Source of the DNA: 40CM-4-68-19 sp036513415
GTDB lineage: Bacteria; Myxococcota; Myxococcia; Myxococcales; 40CM-4-68-19
Reading direction: 5' to 3'
Length of the DNA: 64,000 bases
Assembly (NCBI GenBank): GCA_036513415.1
Contig: DATBZA010000137.1
Coordinates: 1 to 64,000, forward strand
A program made the translations under genes and the position numbers. This document shows positions 35,147 to 45,134 of this stretch, piece by piece. The notes beneath the pieces were generated by a model. That model searched no databases, was not told where the DNA came from, and saw nothing but the letters and a program-made list of their open reading frames with translations. How positions within the stretch are numbered: position 1 is the first letter of the stretch; the number at the start of each line of letters is the position of its first letter.

Positions 35147-36559
35147 TCACTCCAGCCTGAACCGCGAGACCACGGTCTGCAGCTCGACGGAAAGGTTGGT
35201 CAGCTCCTGCGAAGCGGAGGCGATCGAGGCGGTGACCACCGCCTGCTCGCGGATGGCGCGCGAGACCTCTTCGGTGCTCTTGGCGTTCGACGAGGCGACC
35301 TCGCGGATCTCGCGGATGGCTTTCACCATCTCATCGGAACCGGCCAGCTGCTCCTTGGCGGCGTGGGAGATGGCGGTGACGCGCGCCGTTCCCGCCTGCG
35401 TCGCGTGCACGATCTCGTCGAGCGAGAGAGTGATCTGGGCCAGGTCCTCGCGGCCCTGCCCCAACTCGTCGATGCCTTCCTTCATCGCCGCCACGGCGTG
35501 CTGGCTGCGCTGGCTGATCTCCTGCGCCAGCCGGCTGATCTGCTCCGCGGAACGCCCGGCGGACTCCGCCAGCTTGCGCACCTCGTCGGCGACCACCGCG
35601 AAGCCGCGGCCGTACTCGCCGGCGCGCGCCGCCTCGATGGCCGCGTTGAGCGCGAGCAGGTTCGTCTGCTGCGCCACTCCGGTGATGGCGACGACGATCT
35701 TGCTGATCTCCTGCGTCTTCTCGCCGAAGGCGAACACCGTCTCGGAAGCCGCCTCGATCTCGGCGAAGACCTTCTTGATCTTCTCAGCGGCGAGTTGCGC
35801 CGCCGCTCCGCCCGCCTGCGCCGCGGTGGAGGTCGCAGTCGCCGCTTCCGCCGCCGCTTGCGCCGTGTTGGCGCTGGTCTTGATCGAGGTAGCGATGCCG
35901 CTGATCAGGCCGCTCGCCCGCTCTACCAGCCCGAGCTGCTCGTCGGCGCCCTTGGCGATGCGGTCCATCGATTCCTTGATCTCCTCGGCCGACGCGGTGA
36001 CGTTGCCGGTCGAGACCTGCATCTCGTCGGCGGAGTCCGCCACCGCCCGGCTGGTGTTCTGGATGTGCCGCACCAGGTCGCGCAGGTTCTCCTGCATGTG
36101 CGAGATGGCGACGGTGAGCTCGTCCACCTCGTCCGCGCCGAGAAACGAGGGCCGTTCGCTGGGCAGAGCCTTGGAGAGGTCGCCGCGGCTGATCTCCAGG
36201 GCGCTCCGGTTCAGGCGCACGACGCGGTTGGCGATCTGCTTCAGCCCCACGGAGACGGCGATGGCGACGATCAAGCCAGACACGATGCCGGCGATGGCGT
36301 GCTGCGAATCGAGGCCCCGCCGGACCACCTCGTAAGCAAGCACGCCGGAGAGCACCGCCCAGATGCTCATGTCACCGAGGAAAACCTTGAAGAACAGACC
36401 CAATCGGCGAGAGGATCCCCCGATCCTTCCCCCCCGGACCGGGCGCATCCCAGGGCTGCTCGGAACGTGCGGCGGCGGCCGGCTGGCCGGCGCGACCGGC
36501 CGCAGCGGCGGGTCGTGCTCGTCGGGTCCGAGGAGTTCCTGGTGGGCGGGAGTCGCCAT
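35147..36559 (-). CDS. Methyl-accepting chemotaxis protein without a periplasmic sensor domain
   Basis: A 470-residue receptor. After a polar N-terminus of about 40 residues there are two membrane helices (about 45-60 and 74-92) separated by only about a dozen residues, so no ligand-binding domain faces the periplasm. A HAMP-like region follows (about 93-150), then a long coiled coil with the signalling tip AQQTNLLALNAAIEAARAGE and GRGFAVVADEVRKLAE. It ends without a CheR-docking pentapeptide. It is the first gene of the receptor-cheW-cheY-cheA-cheC operon, divergent from hrcA. Confidence 0.9.
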   Translation of the reverse strand: MATPAHQELLGPDEHDPPLRPVAPASRPPPHVPSSPGMRPVRGGRIGGSSRRLGLFFKVFLGDMSIWAVLSGVLAYEVVRRGLDSQHAIAGIVSGLIVAIAVSVGLKQIANRVVRLNRSALEISRGDLSKALPSERPSFLGADEVDELTVAISHMQENLRDLVRHIQNTSRAVADSADEMQVSTGNVTASAEEIKESMDRIAKGADEQLGLVERASGLISGIATSIKTSANTAQAAAEAATATSTAAQAGGAAAQLAAEKIKKVFAEIEAASETVFAFGEKTQEISKIVVAITGVAQQTNLLALNAAIEAARAGEYGRGFAVVADEVRKLAESAGRSAEQISRLAQEISQRSQHAVAAMKEGIDELGQGREDLAQITLSLDEIVHATQAGTARVTAISHAAKEQLAGSDEMVKAIREIREVASSNAKSTEEVSRAIREQAVVTASIASASQELTNLSVELQTVVSRFRLE

Positions 36560-36652
36560 CCCGCCGCACTGTATCCCGAGGCGGCGCAACGGCAAATGAG
36601 CTTCCCCCTTCCATTGCGTCGAGAGGGAGGGCGGGCTACCGTTCCATACCCC

Positions 36653-37720
36653 ATGGCCGTGCGTACGAACACGCCGGGACTTCCGCGGGGCGCCCCGGAC
36701 CCGCTCGACGACCGCACGCGGCGCGTGCTCTCCGCGATCGTGCGCGATTACATCCAGGGCGGAGAGCCGGTGGGCAGCCATTCGATCGCCCGCCGCCCGG
36801 ACGTCGACGTCTCCTCGGCGACGGTCCGCGCGGTCATGGCCGATCTGGAAGAGATGGGCCTCTTGCAGAAGCCGCACACCAGCGCGGGCCGGATCCCGAC
36901 CGCGCAGGGCTTTCGCTACTACGTCGACGCCCTGTTGCGGGTGAAGCCGCCTCTGCCGGAGGAGCGCGAGCAGATCGAGCGGCGCGCCCAGGAGGCGAAG
37001 CAGCTCGACGGCCTGATGACCGCCGCGTCGCGCGTGCTCCACTCGCTGACCCGGCACGCCGGCGTCGTTTCCACCCCGCGCCCGCAATCGGAGCGGTTGC
37101 AGCGCATCGAGCTATTGCCGCTGCGGGAGGGGCGCGTCCTCGCGGTGCTGGTCGCGCGGTCGGGCGCGGTTCGCAACCGCCTGCTCACGCTCCAGCAACC
37201 CTTGCCTCCCGCCCAACTCGAGCACGCCGCCAACTATCTCAATTCGCTGATCGCCGACCGGACGCTCGGCGAAGCGCAAAGGCTGTTGCGCCTCGAGCTG
37301 GACCGCGACCGGCGCGAGCTGGGCGAGCTGCAGGCGCGGGCGCTCGCGCTCGGGGCGGAAGCCGTCCAGGGGACGCCCCCCGACGTCCACATCGAGGGGC
37401 AGGCATCGTTCCTCGAGGACAAATCGCTAGCGCAAGATCTGGAAAAAATCCGGGCGCTCTTCCGCGCGCTGGAGGAGAAGGAGCAGCTGCTGGCGGTGCT
37501 GGATCGCACGCTGGCGGCGGAGGAGCTGCGGATCTTCATCGGCGCCGAGAGCGGCATCGTCCAGGCCGACCTGGCGATCGTCGCGGCCCCCTATCGCCTC
37601 AAAGGCGAGGTGGTCGGAGCGCTCGGGGTGATCGGGCCGACCCGGATGGATTACTCGCGCGTGATTCCCCTGGTAGAGCTCACCGCGCGGACCGTCGGGT
37701 TGACGCTCGACGAGAGCTGA
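36653..37720 (+). CDS. hrcA: Heat-inducible transcription repressor HrcA
   Basis: A 355-residue repressor. The N-terminal winged helix has VLSAIVRDYIQGGEPVGS and SSATVRAVMADLEEMGLL (about 23-70), then the TSAGRIPTAQGFRYYVD motif; the C-terminal dimerisation and GAF-like part ends with the conserved GPTRMDYSRVIPLVE. HrcA normally binds the CIRCE element upstream of hrcA/grpE/groES. I find no canonical CIRCE (TTAGCACTC with inverted partner) near this cluster. The ATG at 36653 is 93 bp from the divergent receptor gene. Confidence 0.95.
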   Translation: MAVRTNTPGLPRGAPDPLDDRTRRVLSAIVRDYIQGGEPVGSHSIARRPDVDVSSATVRAVMADLEEMGLLQKPHTSAGRIPTAQGFRYYVDALLRVKPPLPEEREQIERRAQEAKQLDGLMTAASRVLHSLTRHAGVVSTPRPQSERLQRIELLPLREGRVLAVLVARSGAVRNRLLTLQQPLPPAQLEHAANYLNSLIADRTLGEAQRLLRLELDRDRRELGELQARALALGAEAVQGTPPDVHIEGQASFLEDKSLAQDLEKIRALFRALEEKEQLLAVLDRTLAAEELRIFIGAESGIVQADLAIVAAPYRLKGEVVGALGVIGPTRMDYSRVIPLVELTARTVGLTLDES

Positions 37721-37736
37721 TTCGCCCGCCGCCTGG

Positions 37737-37774
37737 CAGCGCGGCGGTTCACCCCTTGGCGAACCGCCGCGCTG
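37737..37774. promoter_or_regulatory. Perfect 14-bp inverted repeat between hrcA and grpE
   Basis: CAGCGCGGCGGTTC (37737-37750) and its exact complement GAACCGCCGCGCTG (37761-37774) are separated by 10 bases. It begins 16 bp after the hrcA stop codon and ends 33 bp before grpE. There is no T-run directly after it, so a simple intrinsic terminator is doubtful. It could attenuate read-through or act as an operator in the place of CIRCE, whose spacing is 9 bp but whose sequence is different. Confidence 0.6.
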
Positions 37775-37807
37775 CGCTATGTTACCGCCTCTTTTGAAGG
37801 AGAAGAC

Positions 37808-38458
37808 TTGGTTCCCGACGATACGCAGGTCCCGCCGGACGCGGCGGTGGACGAGCAGAGGGCGGTGCCGGAATCCGGCGCCGATTCCGGGGGGTCCACC
37901 AGCGCCGAAGGGTTGCAGAAAAAGCTCGCCGTGGTGGAAGCGCAGCTCGAGGAGTCCTTCAAGCGCGCCAGGGAGACGGGAGATCGGCTGAAAGAGACCC
38001 ACGACCGCCTGCTGCGCACCGCGGCCGAGTTCGACAACTTCAAGAAGCGCGCCGTGAAGGAAAAGGAGGACGTGCAGCGGTTCGGCATCGAGCGGCTGCT
38101 CAAGGATTTCCTGCCGGTGATGGACAATCTGGAGCGCGCGCTCGATCACGCCGAGCAGCACGACCTGGCGCAGGTCATCGAAGGCATCCGCCTGGTGCAG
38201 AAGCTCTTCGAGACCACGCTGGCGAAGCACGGAGTGGTCGGTTTCTCCGCCCTGGGCAAGCCGTTCGACCCGGGCGTGCACGAGGCGCTGATGCAGCAGG
38301 AGAGCGACGAGCCGGCCGGGACCGTGGTCTCGGAGATGGCCAAGGGCTACAAGCTCAACGACCGGCTGGTCCGGCCCGCCGCGGTCGTGGTGGCCAAATC
38401 TCGCACACCGGCCGCGGCCAACACGCCGACGAATCCTGAGGGTGGGGGACAGGGCTGA
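37808..38458 (+). CDS. grpE: Nucleotide exchange factor GrpE
   Basis: A 216-residue cochaperone that releases ADP from DnaK. An acidic, disordered N-terminus (1-40) leads into a long coiled coil (about 42-95, containing LLRTAAEFDNFKKRAVKEKE) and a C-terminal beta domain with FSALGKPFDPGVHEALMQ and VVSEMAKGYKLNDRLVRPA. The start is a TTG, supported by AAGGAG eight bases upstream and by the usual family length. dnaK follows 82 bp downstream. Confidence 0.95.
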   Translation: MVPDDTQVPPDAAVDEQRAVPESGADSGGSTSAEGLQKKLAVVEAQLEESFKRARETGDRLKETHDRLLRTAAEFDNFKKRAVKEKEDVQRFGIERLLKDFLPVMDNLERALDHAEQHDLAQVIEGIRLVQKLFETTLAKHGVVGFSALGKPFDPGVHEALMQQESDEPAGTVVSEMAKGYKLNDRLVRPAAVVVAKSRTPAAANTPTNPEGGGQG

Positions 38459-38540
38459 ACTCTCCCACGCGCCCAGATTGCCATTTGTTTCTAAACCACG
38501 CGGGCCTTGAGGTACAACGGATCGGGGGAGAGCCTTTTCA

Positions 38541-40424
<1,884 letters not shown>

Positions 40425-40617
40425 GATCAGACGCCGAGCACGCCGAGCACGCCGAGGTCGGGGGGGTTGATCATCTCGCCAGCCGCGGCGATCGGAGTGT
40501 TTCCCAACGGTCGGGAATGGCTCCGCCGACCGGATGACCACCCAACCAACCCCCAAAAACCGATCACTTGAGCCTGCTTTTCCGTCTCGGCGTGCTCGGC
40601 GTGCTCGGCGGTTGATC
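40425..40617. repeat. MITE-like element with terminal inverted repeats (copy A)
   Basis: A 193-bp segment directly after the dnaK stop codon. The left end starts GATCAGACGCCGAGCACG with two further CGCCGAGCA units (40425-40457); the right end (40586-40617) is its inverted copy with two to three mismatches, ending GGCGGTTGATC. The interior has TTGATCATCTCGCCAGCCGCG near 40467, also found inverted in the copy at 59102-59286. It contains no reading frame. Size, ends and interior conservation suggest a non-autonomous mobile element or a large intergenic repeat. Confidence 0.75.
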
Positions 40618-40650
40618 TGGAGCGCCCGGTTCGCATTTCTCTCTGGAGGA

Positions 40651-40679
40651 TTGACAGATCGCCAAATGTTCTTACGTTA
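40651..40679 (+). promoter_or_regulatory. Possible sigma-70 type promoter of dnaJ
   Basis: A perfect -35 box TTGACA (40651-40656) is followed after 17 bases by ACGTTA (40674-40679), a weak -10 box, 41 bp before the dnaJ start codon. The spacing is ideal. Because a repeat element separates dnaK from dnaJ, an own promoter would make sense. The call rests on the -35 match and position only. Confidence 0.35.
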
Positions 40680-40720
40680 GACGAGGGCCGGCGAGCGCCT
40701 GGTTGCCTGCCCGAGGAGCG

Positions 40721-41866
40721 ATGGTGTCCCAGAAGCGCGATTACTACGAAGTCCTCGGGGTCTCTCGCACGGCCACCCCCCAGGAGCTGAAGAGCGCCTT
40801 CCGCAAGCTGGCCCTGCAGCACCACCCGGACAAGAACCCGGGCGACAAGCTGTCCGAGGACAAGTTCAAGGAATGCTCCGAGGCGTACGAAGTGCTCGCC
40901 GACACGGAGAAGCGCGCCCGCTACGACCGCTTTGGCCACCAGGCGCCCGGCGGGTTCGGTCCCAGCCCGTTCGAGAGCGGGTTCAGCGGGAACATCAACG
41001 ACATCTTCGGGGACATCTTCGGCGAGATCTTCGGCCAGCGCGGCCGCCAGCGCGGAGGGCGCCAGCGTGGAGCCGACCTCCGCTACAACCTGGAAGTGAC
41101 CTTCGCCGAGGCCGCCTTCGGCACCGAGGCCAAGGTGAAGATCCCGCGGCACAAGCAGTGCGCGACCTGCCATGGATCCGGGGCCAGGCCGGGCACCAGC
41201 CCGAAGACCTGCCCCACCTGCAACGGTGCGGGCGAGCTCCGGATGACACAGGGATTCTTCCAGATCTCGCGTACTTGCGGCCATTGCCAGGGCACGGGCA
41301 AGGTGATCACCGACCCCTGCGCCACCTGCCGGGGAGCCGGAAAGGTCGACACCGAGAGCGTGCTCACGGTCAAGGTCCCGCCCGGCGTCGATACCGGCAC
41401 CCGCCTCAAGCTGACGGGCGAAGGCGAGCCGGGCGAGCGGGGCGGCCCTCCGGGGGACCTCTACGTGGTGGTGCACGTCCACGAGCACCCGATCTTCATC
41501 CGCGAGGACACCGAGGTCATCTGCGAGGTTCCCATCAGCTTCACCCAGGCCGCGCTGGGCTCGACCATCGAGGTGCCCACGCTGGACGGCAAGGTGAAGA
41601 TGAAGATCCCCTCCGGAACGCAGAGCGGCAAGGTGTTCCGGCTGAGGGGCAAGGGCATTCCGCACCTGAACGGCTACCAGCGCGGCGATCAGCACGTGCG
41701 CGTGACGGTCGAGGTGCCGGAGAAGCTGACGAAGAAGGAGCGCGAGCTGCTCGAGCAGTTCGCCGCCCTGGCCGGCGAGGACGCCCACCCGCAGTCGAAG
41801 TCGTTCTTCGCCAAGGTGCGGGAGCTGTTCGGGGCGGAGGAGTCGGAAGAGGAAGCTACCGGGTAA
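40721..41866 (+). CDS. dnaJ: Chaperone protein DnaJ
   Basis: A 381-residue type I Hsp40. The J domain has the HPD motif at 35-37 (LQHHPDKNPG), followed by a Gly/Phe-rich stretch (GGFGPSPFESGFSG) and the zinc region with four CxxCxGxG motifs between Cys147 and about residue 207. The C-terminal substrate domains run to about 350. The ATG at 40721 has GAGGAG upstream; an ATG six codons earlier is less likely. It is separated from dnaK by a 193-bp repeat element. Confidence 0.95.
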   Translation: MVSQKRDYYEVLGVSRTATPQELKSAFRKLALQHHPDKNPGDKLSEDKFKECSEAYEVLADTEKRARYDRFGHQAPGGFGPSPFESGFSGNINDIFGDIFGEIFGQRGRQRGGRQRGADLRYNLEVTFAEAAFGTEAKVKIPRHKQCATCHGSGARPGTSPKTCPTCNGAGELRMTQGFFQISRTCGHCQGTGKVITDPCATCRGAGKVDTESVLTVKVPPGVDTGTRLKLTGEGEPGERGGPPGDLYVVVHVHEHPIFIREDTEVICEVPISFTQAALGSTIEVPTLDGKVKMKIPSGTQSGKVFRLRGKGIPHLNGYQRGDQHVRVTVEVPEKLTKKERELLEQFAALAGEDAHPQSKSFFAKVRELFGAEESEEEATG

Positions 41867-41966
41867 TCTGACCCGGCCTCCAGCGACGTAGCCGCCACCT
41901 TCTCGGCAGCGCGCATCACTGCCACATATCGCGTAACCTGCGCTGGCGCTCCGGCGTAAGGCCTGG

Positions 41967-42506
41967 ATGGGACCGACAGACGAAGAGCTGATGTCGGCCT
42001 ACGTCGCGGGCAGCGCCCGCGCGTTCGAGGGCCTCTTCGCCCGGCTCGCGCCCAGGGTGCACGCGTTCTTCCTGCGCTCGTTCCGGAATGAGGCGGTGGC
42101 GGATGATCTATTGCAGGTCACGTTCATGAAGGTGCACCGGGCCCGGGCGCAGTACCGGCCAGAGCTGAAGCTGATGCCGTGGCTCTTCGCGGTGGCTGCG
42201 CGGGTGCGCCTCGACGAGCTTCGCCGGCGGCTGCGGCTGCCGGAGGACGCGGACGAGGAGGCGGTCGCGCGCGCGGACGAGCGGGCGCCGCGGGAGCCGC
42301 CACAGAGCACGGACCTGAGGGACGCGGTGCGCGCGGCGCTGGACGCCCTGCCCGAATCGCAACGGACGGTGATCCATTTGCACCGCTACGAGGGATTGAC
42401 GTTCGCGGAGATCTCCCGCGTCCTGGGCACGACGCCGGGCGCGGTGAAGCTGCGCGCCTTCCGCGGCTACGAGACGCTGCGCGAGCGGCTGAAGGGGCTC
42501 TTGTGA
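41967..42506 (+). CDS. ECF-family RNA polymerase sigma factor
   Basis: A 179-residue sigma factor. Region 2 spans about 10-80 (LFARLAPRVHAFFLRSFRNE; DDLLQVTFMKVHRAR), then an acidic linker, and region 4 about 112-172 (ALDALPESQRTVIHLHRYEG; EISRVLGTTPGAVKLRAFRG). It is followed in a GTGA overlap by a membrane anti-sigma factor. GTAACC-16-CGTA upstream (41933-41958) resembles an autoregulated ECF promoter but lies only about 8 bp from the ATG, so the transcript would be nearly leaderless. Confidence 0.92.
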   Translation: MGPTDEELMSAYVAGSARAFEGLFARLAPRVHAFFLRSFRNEAVADDLLQVTFMKVHRARAQYRPELKLMPWLFAVAARVRLDELRRRLRLPEDADEEAVARADERAPREPPQSTDLRDAVRAALDALPESQRTVIHLHRYEGLTFAEISRVLGTTPGAVKLRAFRGYETLRERLKGLL

Positions 42507-43249
42507 GTGCCTGCGACGAGCTTCGTCCGAATGCCGCCGGGATTGCGGCGCTGCCGGCGGGCGACCCGGAGCGGGAGGCCTATCTGGCGCACGCGCGCGA
42601 CTGCGCCGGCTGCATGGAGGCGCTGCGCGAGGGCGAGAAAGTGGTGGCCGCGCTCGGGAGCGCTGGATTGCCTCCTCCGTCCTCGCGCGCCCTGCAGCGC
42701 GCTTCGGCGCCCATTCTCGCCGAGCTGGCCCCCTCCCGCTGGCGGCTGCGGGCGGCGGCCGTGCTGGCCGGGTTCGCGGTCCCGATCCTGTTCTCCAGCG
42801 ACCGGGACTGGGAGGGTTGGGCGGCAGCCTTGCTGGCCCTGGTGCTCGCGACCGTCCTCAGCGCCACCGCGGGCGCGGTCCGGGCGGGCGCCTGGGTCGC
42901 GCTCGCCGCCTCCGCCGGCTTCGCCATCGCCGCGGGTGGCATCCCGGGGTTCGCCGGGATCGGCGAAGGACTGGCGGCGCGGGCCGGACTGGGCTGCTTC
43001 GGTCTGGAGATGCTCGGCGCCGCGATGGCGGCGGGCGCGGTGTTGTGGCGGGAAGGGCGCAGCGCGCGATCGCTCCCCGCCGTCGCCGCCGCGGGTGCCC
43101 TGGCGGCGCAGGCGGCGCTGCACATCACCTGCGAAGCCCACGACCAGGCGACCCATCTCTGGGTGTTTCACGTCGGGGCGGTCGCGGCCGCGGCGCTCGC
43201 CGGGTGGGCCGTGCAATCGCGGCTCTATCCGAGCAGGGCACGGATCTGA
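42503..43249 (+). CDS. Membrane anti-sigma factor (zinc motif plus six helices)
   Basis: A 248-residue protein. Near residue 30 it has HARDCAGC, the His-x3-Cys-x2-Cys zinc motif of ZAS-type anti-sigma factors. From about residue 75 it has six hydrophobic helices as in NrsF/DUF1109 proteins, with a His/Cys pair in AALHITCEAHDQ near the fifth. It should hold the ECF sigma factor encoded just upstream at the membrane. The GTG start overlaps the sigma stop. Its 3-prime end overlaps the convergent gene by 25 bp. Confidence 0.8.
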   Translation: MSACDELRPNAAGIAALPAGDPEREAYLAHARDCAGCMEALREGEKVVAALGSAGLPPPSSRALQRASAPILAELAPSRWRLRAAAVLAGFAVPILFSSDRDWEGWAAALLALVLATVLSATAGAVRAGAWVALAASAGFAIAAGGIPGFAGIGEGLAARAGLGCFGLEMLGAAMAAGAVLWREGRSARSLPAVAAAGALAAQAALHITCEAHDQATHLWVFHVGAVAAAALAGWAVQSRLYPSRARI

Positions 43250-43719
43250 TCCGCCGAGAGCTCTTCGGGCCAGCCCCGGAAGGGGCCCGCGTACAATGCA
43301 GGTTCCGCGAGCGCCACCACCCAGGTGGCCACCCGACCGATCGCGAGCGGCCAGCGGGGCGTGAAGCGCGCCTTCTCCACCACGAAGTCGCGCTCTTCCG
43401 GGGACACGGACCGTTCGTACAACGCCAGCTGGAGCGCCTGGACCTGGCCCCTCACGCGAGCGCTCATCGAGACCGCGCGCTCGCGCAGGAGCTGCGCCCG
43501 GCGCGCGAATTCGACGCCGGGGACGCGCTCGCCAGACACGATGGCGACGATCTGTAGCGTGGTGTGGAGGTCGCCTGCCCAGATCTCGTCGTAGTGCGGC
43601 AAGCCGGCCATCGCCTCCACCGCCGCCCGGGCGGTGGGCTCGGCCGATTCGGGATGGAGGCGGATGAGGCCTGACGACTTCAGGAACTGCTCGAGCTTCG
43701 GCAGCCAGGCGCTCTTCAT
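43225..43719 (-). CDS. Unknown helical protein
   Basis: A 164-residue protein that I do not recognise. It is mostly helical (SAWLPKLEQFLKSSGLIRL; FARRAQLLRERAVSMSARVR; QVQALQLALYERSVS) with a short hydrophobic stretch VATWVVALAEPALYAG near 132-147 and no signal peptide. The ATG shares one base with the rimO stop codon (TGATG), so it is translated behind rimO. It overlaps the end of the anti-sigma gene by 25 bp. Confidence 0.6.
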   Translation of the reverse strand: MKSAWLPKLEQFLKSSGLIRLHPESAEPTARAAVEAMAGLPHYDEIWAGDLHTTLQIVAIVSGERVPGVEFARRAQLLRERAVSMSARVRGQVQALQLALYERSVSPEERDFVVEKARFTPRWPLAIGRVATWVVALAEPALYAGPFRGWPEELSADQIRALLG

Positions 43720-45134
43720 CAGTGCGAAAGGATGGGGAAGCGCGGCCGCTGCGGAGCGGGCCGGGGCGCGCCGGCCGCCTTCGCCGGCCCTTCCGCGCCG
43801 GCGATTCCGCCCACCAGATCGTAGTCGCCGGCCTGCTCGATCTCGACCCGGACGATTTCGCCCGGGCGGGCCTCCCCGCGGTTGACGTACACCTTGCCGT
43901 CGATCTCGGGCGCCTGGCCCATCCAGCGCCCTTCGAGCAGCAGGTCCGTCTCCTCCGAGACGCCTTCCACCAGGACGTCGATCGTGCGGCCGACCAATTC
44001 CTGTTGGTGCCGCTTGCTGATCTTCCGCTGGATCCCGAGCAGGGTCTTCTGGCGCTGCGCCTTGACGCGCTGGGGCAGCTGCCCGTCGAGGTCGTGCGAC
44101 TCGGTGCCCTCCTCGCGCGAGAACTGGAAGACGCCGACCTTCTCGAAGCGCATCTCCTCGACGAAGTCGAGGAGCTCGCGGAACTGCTCGTCGGTCTCGC
44201 CCGGGAAACCGACGATGAAGCTGGTCCGGAACGTGAGATCCGGCACCCGGTCCCGGATCTTGCGCACGAGCCGCCGCACCCAGGCGGCATCGCGCCCCCG
44301 CTTCATCCGCCGCAGCACCGGATCGCTGATGTGCTGCAGCGGCATGTCCAGGTAGCGCGCGAGGTTCGGCTGCGTCGCCAGGGCATCGATCAGGGCCTCG
44401 GGGAAATCGCGCGGATAGGCATAGTGCAGTCGGATCCACCGGGCCGGCACTTCGCCGAGCGCCTGCAGCAGCTCGTGCAGCTTGGGGCGGCCAGGCAGAT
44501 CGTGGCCGTACGCGGTGAGGTCCTGCGCAACCAGGTTCAGCTCGACCGCGCCCTCTTGGACCAGCCGGTGGGCCTCCGCCACGATGTCCGCGATGGGGCG
44601 GGAGCGCTGCAGCCCGCGCAGGGTGGGGATGATGCAGAACGTGCACTTGTTGTCGCAGCCCTCGGCGATCTTCACGTACGCGGTCCAGCGCGGCATCGAA
44701 TTGCGCCGCGGCGTGCGGCTGTCCGCGATGTAATCGGGGTCCGGGATGACGGCGCGGTCGCGCTCACCCTTGAGGATCTGCGCGATGCGCGGGTAGGCTG
44801 AGGTCCCGACGAAGTGATCGACCTCGGGCATCTCCTGCTGGAGCACGTCCGCATAGCGCTGCGTGAGGCATCCCGCGACCACCAGCGCCTTGCAGCGGCC
44901 GGTTTCCTTGAGCTGGGCGTGCTCCAGGATGGCGTCGATCGACTCTTGCTTGGCCTCCCCGATGAAGGCGCAGGAGTTGATCAGGATCACCTCCGCGTCC
45001 CGCGCCTCGTCCACCAGCTTGTACCCCTCGTCGAGCAAGCTGCCGAGCATGACCTCGCTGTCCACCCGGTTCTTCGGGCAGCCGAGCGAGAGCAGGTAGA
45101 GCGACGGGTTTGCAGAAAGGGCGGTCTTTTGCAT
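43719..45134 (-). CDS. rimO: Ribosomal protein S12 methylthiotransferase RimO
   Basis: A 471-residue radical SAM methylthiotransferase that modifies an Asp of ribosomal protein S12. The N-terminal cluster ligands are Cys19 (SLGCPKN), Cys55 (NSCAFI) and Cys89 (VAGCLTQ). The radical SAM motif is CDNKCTFC (Cys160, Cys164, Cys167), with QDLTAYG and MPLQHISDPVLRRM as RimO-type signatures. The C-terminal TRAM domain is followed by a Pro/Ala-rich tail of about 30 residues not usual for the family. The ATG at 45134 gives the usual length. Confidence 0.95.
   Translation of the reverse strand: MQKTALSANPSLYLLSLGCPKNRVDSEVMLGSLLDEGYKLVDEARDAEVILINSCAFIGEAKQESIDAILEHAQLKETGRCKALVVAGCLTQRYADVLQQEMPEVDHFVGTSAYPRIAQILKGERDRAVIPDPDYIADSRTPRRNSMPRWTAYVKIAEGCDNKCTFCIIPTLRGLQRSRPIADIVAEAHRLVQEGAVELNLVAQDLTAYGHDLPGRPKLHELLQALGEVPARWIRLHYAYPRDFPEALIDALATQPNLARYLDMPLQHISDPVLRRMKRGRDAAWVRRLVRKIRDRVPDLTFRTSFIVGFPGETDEQFRELLDFVEEMRFEKVGVFQFSREEGTESHDLDGQLPQRVKAQRQKTLLGIQRKISKRHQQELVGRTIDVLVEGVSEETDLLLEGRWMGQAPEIDGKVYVNRGEARPGEIVRVEIEQAGDYDLVGGIAGAEGPAKAAGAPRPAPQRPRFPILSH

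Noticed and set aside
37737..37774. Reading the hrcA-grpE inverted repeat as a CIRCE element.
   Set aside because: The arm sequence has no match to TTAGCACTC and the spacer is 10 rather than 9 bases; listed only as an unassigned regulatory structure.
40431..40457. Tandem 9-bp CGCCGAGCA units considered as a CRISPR array or iteron origin.
   Set aside because: The units are contiguous without spacers, are limited to three and occur inverted at the other end of the element, which fits terminal repeats of a mobile element; no replication or cas gene is near.
41933..41958. ECF-type autoregulatory promoter before the sigma factor gene.
   Set aside because: The motifs look right, but the -10 box would be only about 8 bp from the start codon, so I noted it in the gene entry and did not list it as a promoter.
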